NCBI RefSeq assembly: GCF_029868325.1
Contig: NZ_JARWNW010000269.1
Span: forward strand, 62,001-126,000
Direction: 5' to 3'
DNA from: Nocardia carnea
Lineage (GTDB): Bacteria > Actinomycetota > Actinomycetes > Mycobacteriales > Mycobacteriaceae
DNA: 64,000 nt
In this document: in pieces, positions 1-9,843 of the stretch
Layout of the letters: every line of letters begins with the position of its first letter
How positions within the stretch are numbered: the first letter of the stretch is position 1
Notes under the pieces: model-generated
What the model saw: only the letters and a program-made list of their open reading frames with translations
Told to the model about the DNA's origin: nothing
The model's database searches: none
Made by a program: the position numbers and the translations under genes

Positions 1-795
1 GCGGGCGGGTTGGGCAGCGCCCTGGGCATGGCGGGGGGCATCTTCGTCGTTCCGATGCTGACCTTGTACACCCATGTACCGTTCCCGGCCGCGGTCGCAG
101 TCGGGCTGGTCTCGGTGATCGCCTGCTCCTGCGCCGGCGCGCCCCGATTCCTGGAAGCAGGATTGACCAACCTACGGCTCGCGGTCGTGCTGGAATCGGC
201 CACCGCCCTCGGCGCCGTGGTCGGAGTCCTCATGATCGGGGTGGTCCCGGAACGGGTGCTGTACAGCATCTTTGCCGTCGTCTTACTGGTGTCGGCCGTG
301 CAGATGTTCACCGGCCGACGAGCCAGATCGCCGGTAGGCGTATCGAGCGGCCACCTGTCGTTGGATGCCGCCTACACCGACCAGGACGGATCGGTCGTGG
401 CCTACGGGGTATCACGCCTGCCGCTCGGGATGACGTTCATGTTCGGCGCCGGCACACTCTCGGCCTTGCTGGGCATCGGGAGCGGAGTGCTGAAAATCCC
501 GGCAATGGACGCCGCCATGCGACTCCCGATCAAGGTGTCGTCCGCGACGGCCAACCTCATGATCGGCGTCACGGCATGTGGTGCCGCGGCTGCCTATCTC
601 GTCTCCGGCACGCTCGACCTCACCCTCGCGGCGCCGGTCGCGCTGGGCTCGATCGCCGGATCAATTCTGGGCGCGCGCATCCTGGTGCGTGTTGCCGGCC
701 CGGAGCTGCGTGTCGTGTTCACCGTGGTGCTGCTCGTCGCAGCTGTGCCCATGGCGCTCAACGCCTTCGGAGCGGGCTGGGTGGTGTCGTCATGA
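1..795 (+). CDS. TauE/SafE-family membrane exporter, 5' end outside window
   Basis: The frame is open from the first base, so the true start lies upstream; 264 codons are visible against a usual length of about 250-280, so only a short N-terminal piece is missing. The protein is almost entirely hydrophobic and shows the family's internal duplication: a Gly-rich turn (GGLGSALGMAGG) at residues 2-13 and a second one (SALLGIGSGVLKIP) near residue 155. TauE/SafE (DUF81) proteins move sulfite, sulfonate-derived or other small organic anions across the membrane; the substrate cannot be read here. The stop overlaps the next start as ATGA, so the pair is probably translationally coupled. Confidence 0.85.
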   Translation, partial: AGGLGSALGMAGGIFVVPMLTLYTHVPFPAAVAVGLVSVIACSCAGAPRFLEAGLTNLRLAVVLESATALGAVVGVLMIGVVPERVLYSIFAVVLLVSAVQMFTGRRARSPVGVSSGHLSLDAAYTDQDGSVVAYGVSRLPLGMTFMFGAGTLSALLGIGSGVLKIPAMDAAMRLPIKVSSATANLMIGVTACGAAAAYLVSGTLDLTLAAPVALGSIAGSILGARILVRVAGPELRVVFTVVLLVAAVPMALNAFGAGWVVSS

Positions 796-1106
796 ATGAC
801 ACCTCAGGCCCGGCGTCGGACCGTGATGCGGCACTTGCCGAACGGCTCGCAACCCTCATGCGCGTGGGAACCGCTTCGACCACAGGGTTGCTGATCGTCG
901 GTGTCGTCTTCCGCGCCGCCGGCGCATATCAACCGTCCACGATCGCTCTTGTCGCCGGATGCGGCCTCCTCGTGCTGCTACCACTGCTCCGTCTGGTGGT
1001 CATGCTCGGCGACTTCGCCCGGCAGGCGGACAGACAGTTCGTCGTGTGGACGGCCGTCGTGATCGGCCTCGTAATCGCCGGCGGCGCCATGGGCGTGTAC
1101 CTGTAG
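792..1106 (+). CDS. DUF1634-family small membrane protein
   Basis: Predicted 104-residue protein with three hydrophobic stretches (about residues 28-45, 52-74 and 85-103) and a charged N-terminus. Size, topology and position directly behind a TauE/SafE gene match the DUF1634 family, which commonly accompanies these exporters; its molecular role is unknown. The ATG at 792 overlaps the upstream stop by four bases (ATGA), which decides the start. A longer upstream extension of the frame runs through the exporter gene and is not credible. A partner subunit or accessory factor for the exporter is an inference from context only. Confidence 0.8.
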   Translation: MNDTSGPASDRDAALAERLATLMRVGTASTTGLLIVGVVFRAAGAYQPSTIALVAGCGLLVLLPLLRLVVMLGDFARQADRQFVVWTAVVIGLVIAGGAMGVYL

Positions 1107-1188
1107 CCGACGACAACAGTCCGAAGCACTGGGGGCATGTGCTCCGGAAGTCTCCGCTGTTCCGCCGGTTGGAGCAGCCTCGCCGGCG

Positions 1189-2046
1189 TCAATCGATGAC
1201 GGCCGTGGAGAATACCGGCGGGTCCCCGAGGAACGGCCGGTGCGACGGCGGGTGCTGTCCCTGGGTGTCCTCGACGCCGAGTTCCTGCGCGATTTCGGCA
1301 CCGATCAGGACCTGGCCGGTGCGGTTCATCAACTCCGGGTCGCGCGCGAGGGCGTCGATGACGCGGCCGGTGAATTCCGGCGATTCGGCGGTCGCGGCGA
1401 GCCCGTCGTAGGCGCCGGGGTTCGCGGCGAATGCGGCGAGTGTGCGTTCGGTCGCGAGCAGACCCATCCAGATCGAGACAACCGCCACGTTCCACGGACG
1501 GAAGTCGACTGCCATATCGTGCGCCATCTTGTCCACCGCCGCCTTGCCCGCGCCGTAGGCGGGTCCGTGCATGTAGCAGGTGCCCCCGAACGAGGACGTG
1601 TTCACGACCAGTCCCCCGCCGTCGGCCACCAGCAACGGTGCAGCGTAGTAGCTGGTGACGTAGCTCGACCGCATCCCGACGTCGAGCAGGTCGAGCAGCG
1701 ATAGCGGCTTCTCCCAGAACGGCCCCTTCGCGGTCAGGCCATCGGGCACCGCGAGGGCGTTGTTGACCAGGATGTCGAGGCGGCCGTGCTCCTCGCGTAC
1801 ATCGGCGAAGAAGCCCTCGACCTGTGCATCGTCTCGGTGATCGAGCACTACGGGCATGCCTCGGCCACCGCGCCGGGTGATTTCTTCGGCGGTCGCGAAC
1901 ACGGTGCCCGGAAGCGGCGCGTCACCTTCCTTCTTTGTCCGCCCGGTGACGTACACCGTCGCCCCGGTTTCGCCCAGGGCCAGAGCGATTCCTTTACCCG
2001 CCCCGCGACTGGCACCGGTAACCACCACGATTCGTTCCGAATCCAC
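1189..2046 (-). CDS. SDR-family oxidoreductase, DHRS1-like
   Basis: Short-chain dehydrogenase/reductase of 285 residues. The Rossmann motif TGASRGAGKGIA lies at residues 9-20, the LVNNA motif in the middle and the catalytic pair in PAYGAGK (Tyr-x3-Lys), preceded by an NTSS serine. The long insertion after the first fold unit, the FWEKP segment and the IWMG region after the active site resemble the DHRS1 branch of NAD(P)-dependent SDRs. The start is set at a GTG preceded by AAGGAG with a six-base spacer; a GTG twelve codons upstream has no ribosome site. The gene stands alone, converging on the exporter pair and divergent from the FAD oxidoreductase at 2322. Substrate unknown. Confidence 0.85.
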   Translation of the reverse strand: MDSERIVVVTGASRGAGKGIALALGETGATVYVTGRTKKEGDAPLPGTVFATAEEITRRGGRGMPVVLDHRDDAQVEGFFADVREEHGRLDILVNNALAVPDGLTAKGPFWEKPLSLLDLLDVGMRSSYVTSYYAAPLLVADGGGLVVNTSSFGGTCYMHGPAYGAGKAAVDKMAHDMAVDFRPWNVAVVSIWMGLLATERTLAAFAANPGAYDGLAATAESPEFTGRVIDALARDPELMNRTGQVLIGAEIAQELGVEDTQGQHPPSHRPFLGDPPVFSTAVID

Positions 2047-2321
2047 CCTCGGCTCCTTCCATTTCCCGACACGTCGTCCCACTACTGAACCGGATCGTCC
2101 CGAAGCCCCCCATCAGTTCTCCCGGTAGCCGGGAAAGTCAATGGCTCGACTACAAGGCAGCGCGGTGACCCCGGACCGTCCATCCCACCGTGACCAGGCC
2201 CGAATGGGGCGCCGGATCGACCGGTTCCCGCTGACCGGGCAAGCACCTACACGCACTGGTCCGCTGGTTCTAGTGTGACCGCCACCACTCTGTCACCCGT
2301 TGCCGAACACAGGAGAACCGG

Positions 2322-3800
2322 ATGAGCACCCGCATATCCGTCACCCCCGTCGACGCCGCCGATATCGCGCACTACGACCACGAAACCGATGTTCTGGTAG
2401 TCGGTTACGGTTGCGCCGGCGCCTCGGCCGCACTGGATGCCGAGGCCGCGGGAGCACAGGTGATCCTGCTGGAACGGCAGAGCGGTGGCGGCGGATCCTC
2501 CGCGCTGTCGGGCGGCGAAATGTATCTCGGCGGCGGCACCCCGATCCAGCGGGCGTGCGGATTCGACGATACCCCGGAGGAAATGGAGAAGTTCCTGCTC
2601 GCCGCGCTCGGGCCCGACGCCGATCAGCAGAAGGTGGGGCTCTACAGCCGCGAAAGCCTCGCACACTATCAGTGGCTGGTCGGCCACGGGGTGCCGTTCA
2701 AACCGTCACTGTGGGATTCACCGACCTGGGTGCCACCCACCGATGACGGGCTGATGTGGATGGGCGAGAACGCCTACCCGTTCTCCGAGATCGCCGAACC
2801 GGCGCCGCGGGGGCATCGGGTCACTTCCGACGGTTTCGGCGGCAAAGTGCTCATGGCGGTTCTGACCGAGGCCGTCGCCGCCACCGGTATCCGAGTTCAT
2901 ACCGACACTGCTGCCCTCCGGCTGATCGTCGAAGGTAAGCGGGTGGTCGGGGTCGTGGCGCGGCATTTCGGCGAAACGGTGACCTACCGGGCACATCGCG
3001 GCGTCGTCCTGACCACCGGCGGTTTCGCCGACAACGCCGAAATGCTCGCCCAGCACGCGCCGCAACTCGTCGGGCTGGGCGTCAACAGTGACGGCGGCGA
3101 CGACGGCCGCGGCATCGTTATCGCGCAGGCGGCCGGCGCGGCGGTCAGGCATATGTCCGCGGGCCAGGTCGGAATCTCGCTGGTGCCGGGAATGATGGTA
3201 CGCGGCATGATCGTGAACGAGGTCGGGCAGCGGTTCATCAACGAGGATGTGTATCCCGGCCTGGTCGGCCAGGCAGCGCTGTTCAAACACAATCTGCGGG
3301 TGTGGGTGATTCTCGACGAGCAGGCCTACGAGGAGGTGCCCGTCGACGAACGCTGGGGCGTACAACCGCATTTCGTCGCCGAGACCCTCGAGGAGCTCGA
3401 GCGTGAGATCGGTATGCCGGGCGGTGCACTGCAGAACACTGTCGGCGAATACAACCGCCATGCGGAGCGCGGCGAGGACCCCTACTTCCACAAATCGGCA
3501 CGCTGGCTGCGGCCGCTGCGATCCCCGTTCGCCGCGATCGATGTGCGCCGCGGGATGGCTCCGCCCGAGTACGGCGACGGCGGGACCGCAGGCGGCGGTG
3601 CCGAGGTGTTCACCATCGGCGGCCTGCACACCGACGTGGACGGACATGTCCTCGATCTCGACGACGAGCCCATCGCGGGGCTTTTCGCAGCCGGTCGCGC
3701 CACCTCGGGGCTGCACTCGTGGGGATATATCAGCGGCACCTCGCTCGGCGACGGCACTTTCTTCGGTCGCCGTGCCGGCGCCGCCGCGGCAACCGGCTAG
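2322..3800 (+). CDS. FAD-dependent oxidoreductase, 3-ketosteroid dehydrogenase/fumarate reductase type
   Basis: 492-residue flavoprotein of the FAD_binding_2 fold. The dinucleotide motif is near residue 27 (VVGYGCAGASAALDAE, then ILLER), a second FAD contact (LTTGGFADN) is central, and the C-terminal FAD domain reads GLFAAGRATSGLHSWGYISG. These features place it with 3-ketosteroid delta-1-dehydrogenases and soluble fumarate-reductase-like flavoproteins that oxidise or reduce a C-C bond next to a carbonyl; which of these it does is not decided by sequence reading. The ATG follows AGGAG with six bases between. It has its own short upstream region and converges on the acyl-CoA dehydrogenase at 3870, consistent with a monocistronic unit. 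Confidence 0.8.
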   Translation: MSTRISVTPVDAADIAHYDHETDVLVVGYGCAGASAALDAEAAGAQVILLERQSGGGGSSALSGGEMYLGGGTPIQRACGFDDTPEEMEKFLLAALGPDADQQKVGLYSRESLAHYQWLVGHGVPFKPSLWDSPTWVPPTDDGLMWMGENAYPFSEIAEPAPRGHRVTSDGFGGKVLMAVLTEAVAATGIRVHTDTAALRLIVEGKRVVGVVARHFGETVTYRAHRGVVLTTGGFADNAEMLAQHAPQLVGLGVNSDGGDDGRGIVIAQAAGAAVRHMSAGQVGISLVPGMMVRGMIVNEVGQRFINEDVYPGLVGQAALFKHNLRVWVILDEQAYEEVPVDERWGVQPHFVAETLEELEREIGMPGGALQNTVGEYNRHAERGEDPYFHKSARWLRPLRSPFAAIDVRRGMAPPEYGDGGTAGGGAEVFTIGGLHTDVDGHVLDLDDEPIAGLFAAGRATSGLHSWGYISGTSLGDGTFFGRRAGAAAATG

Positions 3801-3869
3801 GGGCACAGTGGACCCTCCGGCACGCCGCTTCCGAAGGAAACCACGACGGTGCCGTCGAGGGCCTGTTCA

Positions 3870-5045
<1,176 letters not shown>

Positions 5046-5124
5046 ACTGTCACTCTTCTCGCGCAATTATGATCAGTCCAATACTTGATCGGCAATTCTC
5101 TGATACCAAATATGAAAAATGCGG

Positions 5125-5217
5125 GTGAGGTCGTGGATCGGACAGTTACGTGCCTTCTCGGCGGTTGCCGAGGAGCTGCACTTCGGCCGGGTGCTCAGGT
5201 TTTCGGTCCACCGGCAA
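5125..5217 (+). pseudogene. Remnant of a LysR-family regulator N-terminus
   Basis: A GTG at 5125 opens a frame whose residues 6-22 read GQLRAFSAVAEELHFGR, the start of the winged helix-turn-helix of LysR regulators. The likeness stops within a few residues, and the frame then runs on for only 23 further codons to a stop at 5260-5262. The end of the likeness coincides with the 3' end of the minus-strand SDR gene (stop at 5195). The intact LysR in this window (27226) has the comparable segment FAAVAEELHFARA. A full LysR is about 300 residues, so this is a fragment. It suggests that the SDR operon end was joined to a former regulator gene. Confidence 0.6.
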
Positions 5218-5950
5218 CATAAAGGATTTGTCCGGATACGAAGCCGGCAGCCTCACCGGTGAAGAAGGAAACCGCATTCGCGATATCCTCGGGAGTGCCG
5301 GTACGCGCGACCGGGATCTCGGCCGCCCGCGCCCTGGTGAACTCCTCGAACGGAATGCCGATCCGCTCGGCGGTCGCGGCGGTCATATCGGTCTCGATGA
5401 ACCCGGGAGCGACGGCGTTGGCGGTGACCCCGAACTTGCCCAGTTCCAGTGCGAGCGTTTTGGTGAAGCCCTGCAGGCCGGCTTTAGCGGCGGCGTAGTT
5501 TGCCTGCCCCCGCTTACCCAACGCGGAGGTACTGGACACATTGACGATCCGGCCCCAGCCGGTATCGATCATGAAGGCCTGGGTCGCGCGGGTCATGAGG
5601 AACGATCCGCGCAGGTGCACGTCCATAACCGTGTCCCAGTCCGCGGTCGTCATCTTGAACAGCAGATTGTCGCGAATGATTCCGGCGTTGTTGACCAGTA
5701 CGGTGGGTGCGCCGAGCTGCTCGGCCACACGCTGCACGGCGACCTGTACCCCGGCCTCATCACAGACATCGGCACCGACGGCGAGGGCCCGGCCGCCGCC
5801 GGCCTCGATACTCTCGACGACCGGCCTGCAGCGGGATCCGTCGAGATCGAGGACGGCGACCGCGAATCCGTCGGCGGCGAGCCGCTCGGCGACGGCAGCA
5901 CCGATCCCACGGGCCGCGCCGGTGACGATCGCACAGCGGGGGGTGGTCAT
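5195..5950 (-). CDS. SDR-family oxidoreductase, FabG-like
   Basis: 251-residue short-chain dehydrogenase close to 3-oxoacyl-ACP/3-hydroxyacyl-CoA reductases. Residues 7-15 read IVTGAARGI, NNAG lies near residue 87, and the active site shows Ser in VSSTS and Tyr-x3-Lys in NYAAAKAG; FVSGQILYVAGG closes the C-terminus. The ATG at 5950 has AGGAG seven bases upstream, which rejects a longer frame start at 6025. It is the last gene of the seven-gene minus-strand operon, 37 bases behind the cyclase-family gene, and probably acts as the hydroxyacyl or alcohol dehydrogenation step. Cofactor preference was not determined. Confidence 0.87.
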   Translation of the reverse strand: MTTPRCAIVTGAARGIGAAVAERLAADGFAVAVLDLDGSRCRPVVESIEAGGGRALAVGADVCDEAGVQVAVQRVAEQLGAPTVLVNNAGIIRDNLLFKMTTADWDTVMDVHLRGSFLMTRATQAFMIDTGWGRIVNVSSTSALGKRGQANYAAAKAGLQGFTKTLALELGKFGVTANAVAPGFIETDMTAATAERIGIPFEEFTRARAAEIPVARTGTPEDIANAVSFFTGEAAGFVSGQILYVAGGPKT

Positions 5951-5987
5951 GACACATCTCCTGTTCGCGCCGGTAGAAACCCGGCAA

Positions 5988-6914
5988 TCACCGAATGGCG
6001 AGCGGGTTGACGGGTGAGCCCACACCGCGGGTGAATTTCAGCGGCGCCCCGGTGTAGAAGAAGTCGTAGGTCCCGTCGGCGGCACAGGCGGACGACAGTT
6101 CCTCGAGGTCGAGCATTTCGGCGAGGGTCATCCCCATATCCCGGATCAGCACCATATGCAGTTCGAGGAAAGCGGCGGGGTTTTCACCCGGCATCACCTC
6201 CACACCCCAATTGTCCGAGCCCACCACCGCGACGTCGCGCTCGCGCAGCCATGAGGCGCAGGCGAGCCCGAGTCCCGGTTCGCCGGCCATGAACTCGGCC
6301 GGGTTCTGGTCCGCGAGAAATTTGGCTCGCCAGCCGGTCCGGATCAGCACGATATCGCCCGAGCCCACCGTGACGTTCTGGGCGGTCGCGACAGCATCGA
6401 GTTCTTCCGGCCCGATCACTGTGCCGGCATCGAGCCATTCCACCCCGCGGACCCGCGCGACGTCGAGTAATACTCCTCGTCCGGCGATACCCTTGGCTTG
6501 AGTGTGAATCCCGCATTTATCGGCACCCTTGACGGTCACTCCGGAACTGGGGTGGCCGTTGTAGAGCTGCTCGTCGTAGTACACATGAGCCAGTGAGTCG
6601 TATTGCGAGCCGGCCTGCAGTGGCATGAATATATAGTCGTCGGCGTACTTGAAACCACCGGGAAATACCTGCTCTTGGCCGTTCTCCGACATCAGCCGGA
6701 TGGGGTTGATCCGGTAACCACCCGGCTGCGGGCCGTCACCGTCCAGCGGTATGCCCAGATCGAAGACCTCGCCGGTGCGGACCAGACCGGCAGCGGCGAC
6801 GATACGTTCAGGAGTGATCAGGTTGGTGGTTCCGCGCTCGTCGGCGGCGCCCCATCGCCCCCAGTTCCGCACCTTGCGGCCGATCTCGCGCATATCGGGA
6901 ACCATTGCAGTCAT
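5988..6914 (-). CDS. Cyclase-family (kynurenine formamidase-like) hydrolase with altered metal motif
   Basis: 308-residue member of the cyclase family (PF04199), which includes metal-dependent amidases and ring-opening hydrolases such as kynurenine formamidase and isatin hydrolase. The family signature HxGTHxDxxxH appears here as QAGSQYDSLAH: the Asp and last His remain, but the first His and the TH pair are replaced. A related subgroup with SQxDxLAH exists, so this is probably a true variant rather than a sequencing error. The ATG follows AAGGAG with a six-base spacer. It sits between an acyl-CoA dehydrogenase and an SDR in the seven-gene operon and could hydrolyse a cyclic or amide intermediate; that role is inferred. 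Confidence 0.8.
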   Translation of the reverse strand: MTAMVPDMREIGRKVRNWGRWGAADERGTTNLITPERIVAAAGLVRTGEVFDLGIPLDGDGPQPGGYRINPIRLMSENGQEQVFPGGFKYADDYIFMPLQAGSQYDSLAHVYYDEQLYNGHPSSGVTVKGADKCGIHTQAKGIAGRGVLLDVARVRGVEWLDAGTVIGPEELDAVATAQNVTVGSGDIVLIRTGWRAKFLADQNPAEFMAGEPGLGLACASWLRERDVAVVGSDNWGVEVMPGENPAAFLELHMVLIRDMGMTLAEMLDLEELSSACAADGTYDFFYTGAPLKFTRGVGSPVNPLAIR

Positions 6915-6939
6915 CAGGGACTCCTTACACCTACTGAAA

Positions 6940-8064
6940 TCAGGATTTACTGCCGAGCCGGAGGGCTTGTTTCGCGATCAGATTCCGCATGACTTCGGAG
7001 GTTCCGCCACCGATTGTTTCCAGGATCGCCTGCCGCCACATGAATTCGACGTCGCTACCGCGAACCACTGCCTCCGCGGCGCCGAATTCCATGGCCGCGC
7101 GCGCGATATCCTGGCACAGCAGCGTCCCGGCGAGCTTGTGGTAGGCCGCGGCCACCGCGGACGGTTCGCCGCTGGTGATCTCGCCGAGAAGCGCGAGCGA
7201 TAGCGCCTCGACCTCTCTGACCTTGACCGCGAGTAACGAAAGCCGCTGCCCGACCATCGGGTCCGTGTCCAGACCGGTCTCGGTCACCCAATCGATGAGG
7301 TCTTCGAGGTCTCGTCGCACCCGCTTTGGCGGGAACTGTACATGCCGTTCGACCGCGAGCGCCGATCCGACCACCTGCCAGCCCTCGTTCTCCGCACCGA
7401 CCCGGTTCTCGACGGGCACGTCGACACCGTCGAACCGGACTTCGTTCAGCCGCCCGCCCTCGAGGGTGGGGATCGGGGAGATCTCGATCCCCGGGGAGGT
7501 CAGCGGCACGATGAACACGCTGAGCCCGCGTGAGCGGGAGCCGGGTTCCCCGGTGCGCGCGAGCAGCCAGATGTTGTCGGCCCAGTGCGCGTTGGAGGTC
7601 CAGCACTTCGCCCCGTCGATGCGATAGACCTCGCCGTGCCGGGTAGCCCGCGTGCGCACTGCGGCGAGGTCGGAACCCGCGTCGGGCTCGGAGTAGCCGA
7701 GGCAGAAGTTCAGGGTGCCGGCTCGTAGTGCGGGCAGATAGCGGTCCTGCTGTTCGGCCGAACCGTGGGACATCAGCGCCTTGGCCACCAGACCCGGCCC
7801 CATCGGTGGCCGCGCGGCCCGCGCGTACGCCATCTCGTCCCACAGGATGAACTCGTAGGTCGGCGGCAGCCCCGCGCCGCCGAACTGCGTCGGCCACGAC
7901 AGCGATAACCAGCCCCGCGCTCCGAGCTCTCGGTAGAGCACTTTCACCGACTGCCAGGCGTCGGCGGTGCGGTGGAAATACCCCTGTGTCCCCCGGAACC
8001 GTTCGAGCAGGTGGAGTACCTCGCGGCGGAATTCCTCCTCCGCCGCCGAGAAGCCGAAATCCAT
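6940..8064 (-). CDS. Acyl-CoA dehydrogenase
   Basis: 374 residues, starting MDFGFSAAEEEFR, typical of the actinobacterial FadE group. Diagnostic segments are LGYSEPDAGSDLAAVRTRA (FAD and substrate contact), KCWTSNAHWADNIW and the C-terminal ILETIGGGTSEVMRNLIAKQAL; the catalytic Glu position of the YEGT turn reads IGGGT, so the base may lie elsewhere as in the isovaleryl or heteromeric types. The ATG at 8064 is one base from the upstream crotonase stop, so a longer frame to 8124 is not needed. Fourth dehydrogenase of the operon; it lies downstream of the crotonase, unlike the other three. Confidence 0.87.
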   Translation of the reverse strand: MDFGFSAAEEEFRREVLHLLERFRGTQGYFHRTADAWQSVKVLYRELGARGWLSLSWPTQFGGAGLPPTYEFILWDEMAYARAARPPMGPGLVAKALMSHGSAEQQDRYLPALRAGTLNFCLGYSEPDAGSDLAAVRTRATRHGEVYRIDGAKCWTSNAHWADNIWLLARTGEPGSRSRGLSVFIVPLTSPGIEISPIPTLEGGRLNEVRFDGVDVPVENRVGAENEGWQVVGSALAVERHVQFPPKRVRRDLEDLIDWVTETGLDTDPMVGQRLSLLAVKVREVEALSLALLGEITSGEPSAVAAAYHKLAGTLLCQDIARAAMEFGAAEAVVRGSDVEFMWRQAILETIGGGTSEVMRNLIAKQALRLGSKS

Positions 8065-8065
8065 C

Positions 8066-8896
8066 TCAGGCCTCCGGGCGCGGGGCCGTCGTCCAGCGTG
8101 GTTCGCGACGTTCACTGAACGCACGCGGCCCTTCTTTGGAATCGGGGTGTGCCCAATGCAGCCGCAGCAACGCCCATCCGTACTCGCACGCCTGCGTATA
8201 CCCCATCTCGAGGGAGTTCCAGATCGCCTGCTGGGACAGCGACACGGCAGCCGGTGAGTTCTTCACGATGCTGCTCGCTATTTCCTCGGCCGTTTCCATC
8301 ACCTTGTCCGCAGCGACCAATTCGTCGACCAGCCCCAGCTGATAGGCGCGGTCGGCGGGCAACCGGTAGTCCCGGCCCATCAGGGTCATCCGGAGCGCGG
8401 TCCCCAGTGGTAGACGTTTGGCCAGGCCGATGTTCTCCATCGCACCGACCAGCCCGACATTGACATGGGTGTCCATGAAGGCGGCCGTCTCGGCCGCGAC
8501 CACGATATCGGCGTCGACGACGAAATGCAGGCCGGCACCGGCGACCAACCCGTTGGCCGCGCAGATCACCGGTTTCCATACCCGGTTCTGGCGCGGGGAC
8601 CAATGGACCTCGTCGGTGAGCGGCCCGGTCCCGGTGCTCATACCGCCGCGCGAAGCGACCACGTCGACGTCGGCGCCGGTGCTGAAGTGCCGTTCGCCGG
8701 CCCCGGTGACGATGGCCGCACGGATCCACGGATCGTCACGGACCTCGCCCCAGATCTCCTTCATCATCGGCATCATCGTTCCCGTCAGGGAATTCCCCTT
8801 GTGTGGGCGGTTGAGGGTGATGTAGGCGATGTGCTCACGCTTTTCGAACAGCACCTCCGGTCCGGTGGCCGGTGCGTGCTCGCCCTGCTGGGTCAT
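8066..8896 (-). CDS. Enoyl-CoA hydratase/isomerase (crotonase) family protein
   Basis: 276-residue crotonase-fold protein expected to hydrate or isomerise an enoyl-CoA. The oxyanion-hole segments are visible: GERHFSTGADVD in the first half and ANGLVAGAGLHFVVDADIVV in the second. Of the two glutamates used by classical hydratases, only one has an obvious counterpart (in VGAMENIGLA), so an activity other than simple hydration is possible. The ATG at 8896 overlaps the upstream dehydrogenase stop by four bases (ATGA), which fixes the start. It lies in the middle of the seven-gene operon. Confidence 0.87.
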   Translation of the reverse strand: MTQQGEHAPATGPEVLFEKREHIAYITLNRPHKGNSLTGTMMPMMKEIWGEVRDDPWIRAAIVTGAGERHFSTGADVDVVASRGGMSTGTGPLTDEVHWSPRQNRVWKPVICAANGLVAGAGLHFVVDADIVVAAETAAFMDTHVNVGLVGAMENIGLAKRLPLGTALRMTLMGRDYRLPADRAYQLGLVDELVAADKVMETAEEIASSIVKNSPAAVSLSQQAIWNSLEMGYTQACEYGWALLRLHWAHPDSKEGPRAFSERREPRWTTAPRPEA

Positions 8897-9843
8897 TGCT
8901 CTGCCCTCTCTGCGGAAAATGCGGCCAGGACCTGCTGTCCGAGTTCCGACTGCACGCCGGTCGACAGCGTCATCTGCCGGATACGTTGGGTGATGTGGCC
9001 GATCGGGCCTTCGACCGAGTAGCCGATGGCGCCGAGCGTTTGATGAGCGGCGAACGCAGCGTTCATCGCGGCCTGCGATGCGGACAGCCGCGCCGCCGCG
9101 GCCAGACCCGCGCCGGCGGTGTGTGATTGGCCGGCGGTGCGGGCGGCGAGGATGGACAGTTTCTCCGCGGCCTCCAGCTCGAGGCTCGCATCGACCAGCG
9201 GGTGCGCGACGGCCTGGAAAGAACCGATGGTCCGGCCGAATTGTTCGCGGGTACGGGAGTGTTCGACAGCGGTGTCCAGCACCCGGCGCCCGGCGCCGAC
9301 CGCATATCCGGCCAGTGCGAGATGGAACAGCTCGGCGGCCGCCTGGGCGCGTTCGAGTGGCTGCTCCCGCTCGACCGAGATTCGAGCCCAGGGTTCGTTG
9401 CCCAGTGTCTGCACCGGTTCGACGGCTCCGACGCGTCGCACCAGCCATGCTTTGTCACCGGTCCACTCGATCGTTACCTCCGCGATTGCTGCCCAGGGCA
9501 TGAGCGGCGGAGTGCCGAGCGACACCAGTTCGGTCCCCGTGACGATCCCGGCCGCGCGGTCCGCGGGCAGGGCGTGGGCAGCGAAAAAGGTGGCTGCCAC
9601 GGGTCCCGGTGCCGCCGCCCGTCCGAGCTCGAGACCGGCGGCGACGATATCGCCGGGTCCGCCTGCCTCCGCGGGCATCGCCATGGCGAAGATCCCCAGT
9701 TCGGCCAGGCCCGTCCAGAATTTCAGCGGGAACCGGGCGCCGGTGGCGCGTTGTACGTCCTCGGTGCATTTGGCGTGGCAGTACGCGCGCACCGCCTCGG
9801 CAAGCGCATGCTCGTCTCGGGTGAACGCGGCCGGCCGGTTCAC
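8893..9843 (-). CDS. Short acyl-CoA dehydrogenase-like subunit
   Basis: 316 residues, clearly shorter than the 370-400 of homomeric acyl-CoA dehydrogenases. N-terminal helical and C-terminal helical domains are recognisable (TRDEHALAEAVRAYC, then REQFGRTIGSFQAVAHPLVDA and LGAIGYSVEGPIGHITQRIR), while the central beta domain with its EPGAGSD-like FAD motif is degenerate. This pattern is that of the non-classical subunits of heteromeric dehydrogenases such as FadE28-FadE29 or FadE26-FadE27 of steroid side-chain catabolism. The start and stop overlap both neighbours by four bases. It probably pairs with one of the adjacent dehydrogenases; the pairing is inferred. Confidence 0.82.
   Translation of the reverse strand: MNRPAAFTRDEHALAEAVRAYCHAKCTEDVQRATGARFPLKFWTGLAELGIFAMAMPAEAGGPGDIVAAGLELGRAAAPGPVAATFFAAHALPADRAAGIVTGTELVSLGTPPLMPWAAIAEVTIEWTGDKAWLVRRVGAVEPVQTLGNEPWARISVEREQPLERAQAAAELFHLALAGYAVGAGRRVLDTAVEHSRTREQFGRTIGSFQAVAHPLVDASLELEAAEKLSILAARTAGQSHTAGAGLAAAARLSASQAAMNAAFAAHQTLGAIGYSVEGPIGHITQRIRQMTLSTGVQSELGQQVLAAFSAERAEQ

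Noticed and set aside
2121..2133. CCCGG-TAG-CCGGG stem in front of the FAD oxidoreductase
   Set aside because: Five pairs in G+C-rich DNA are expected by chance, and it is not placed at a gene end.
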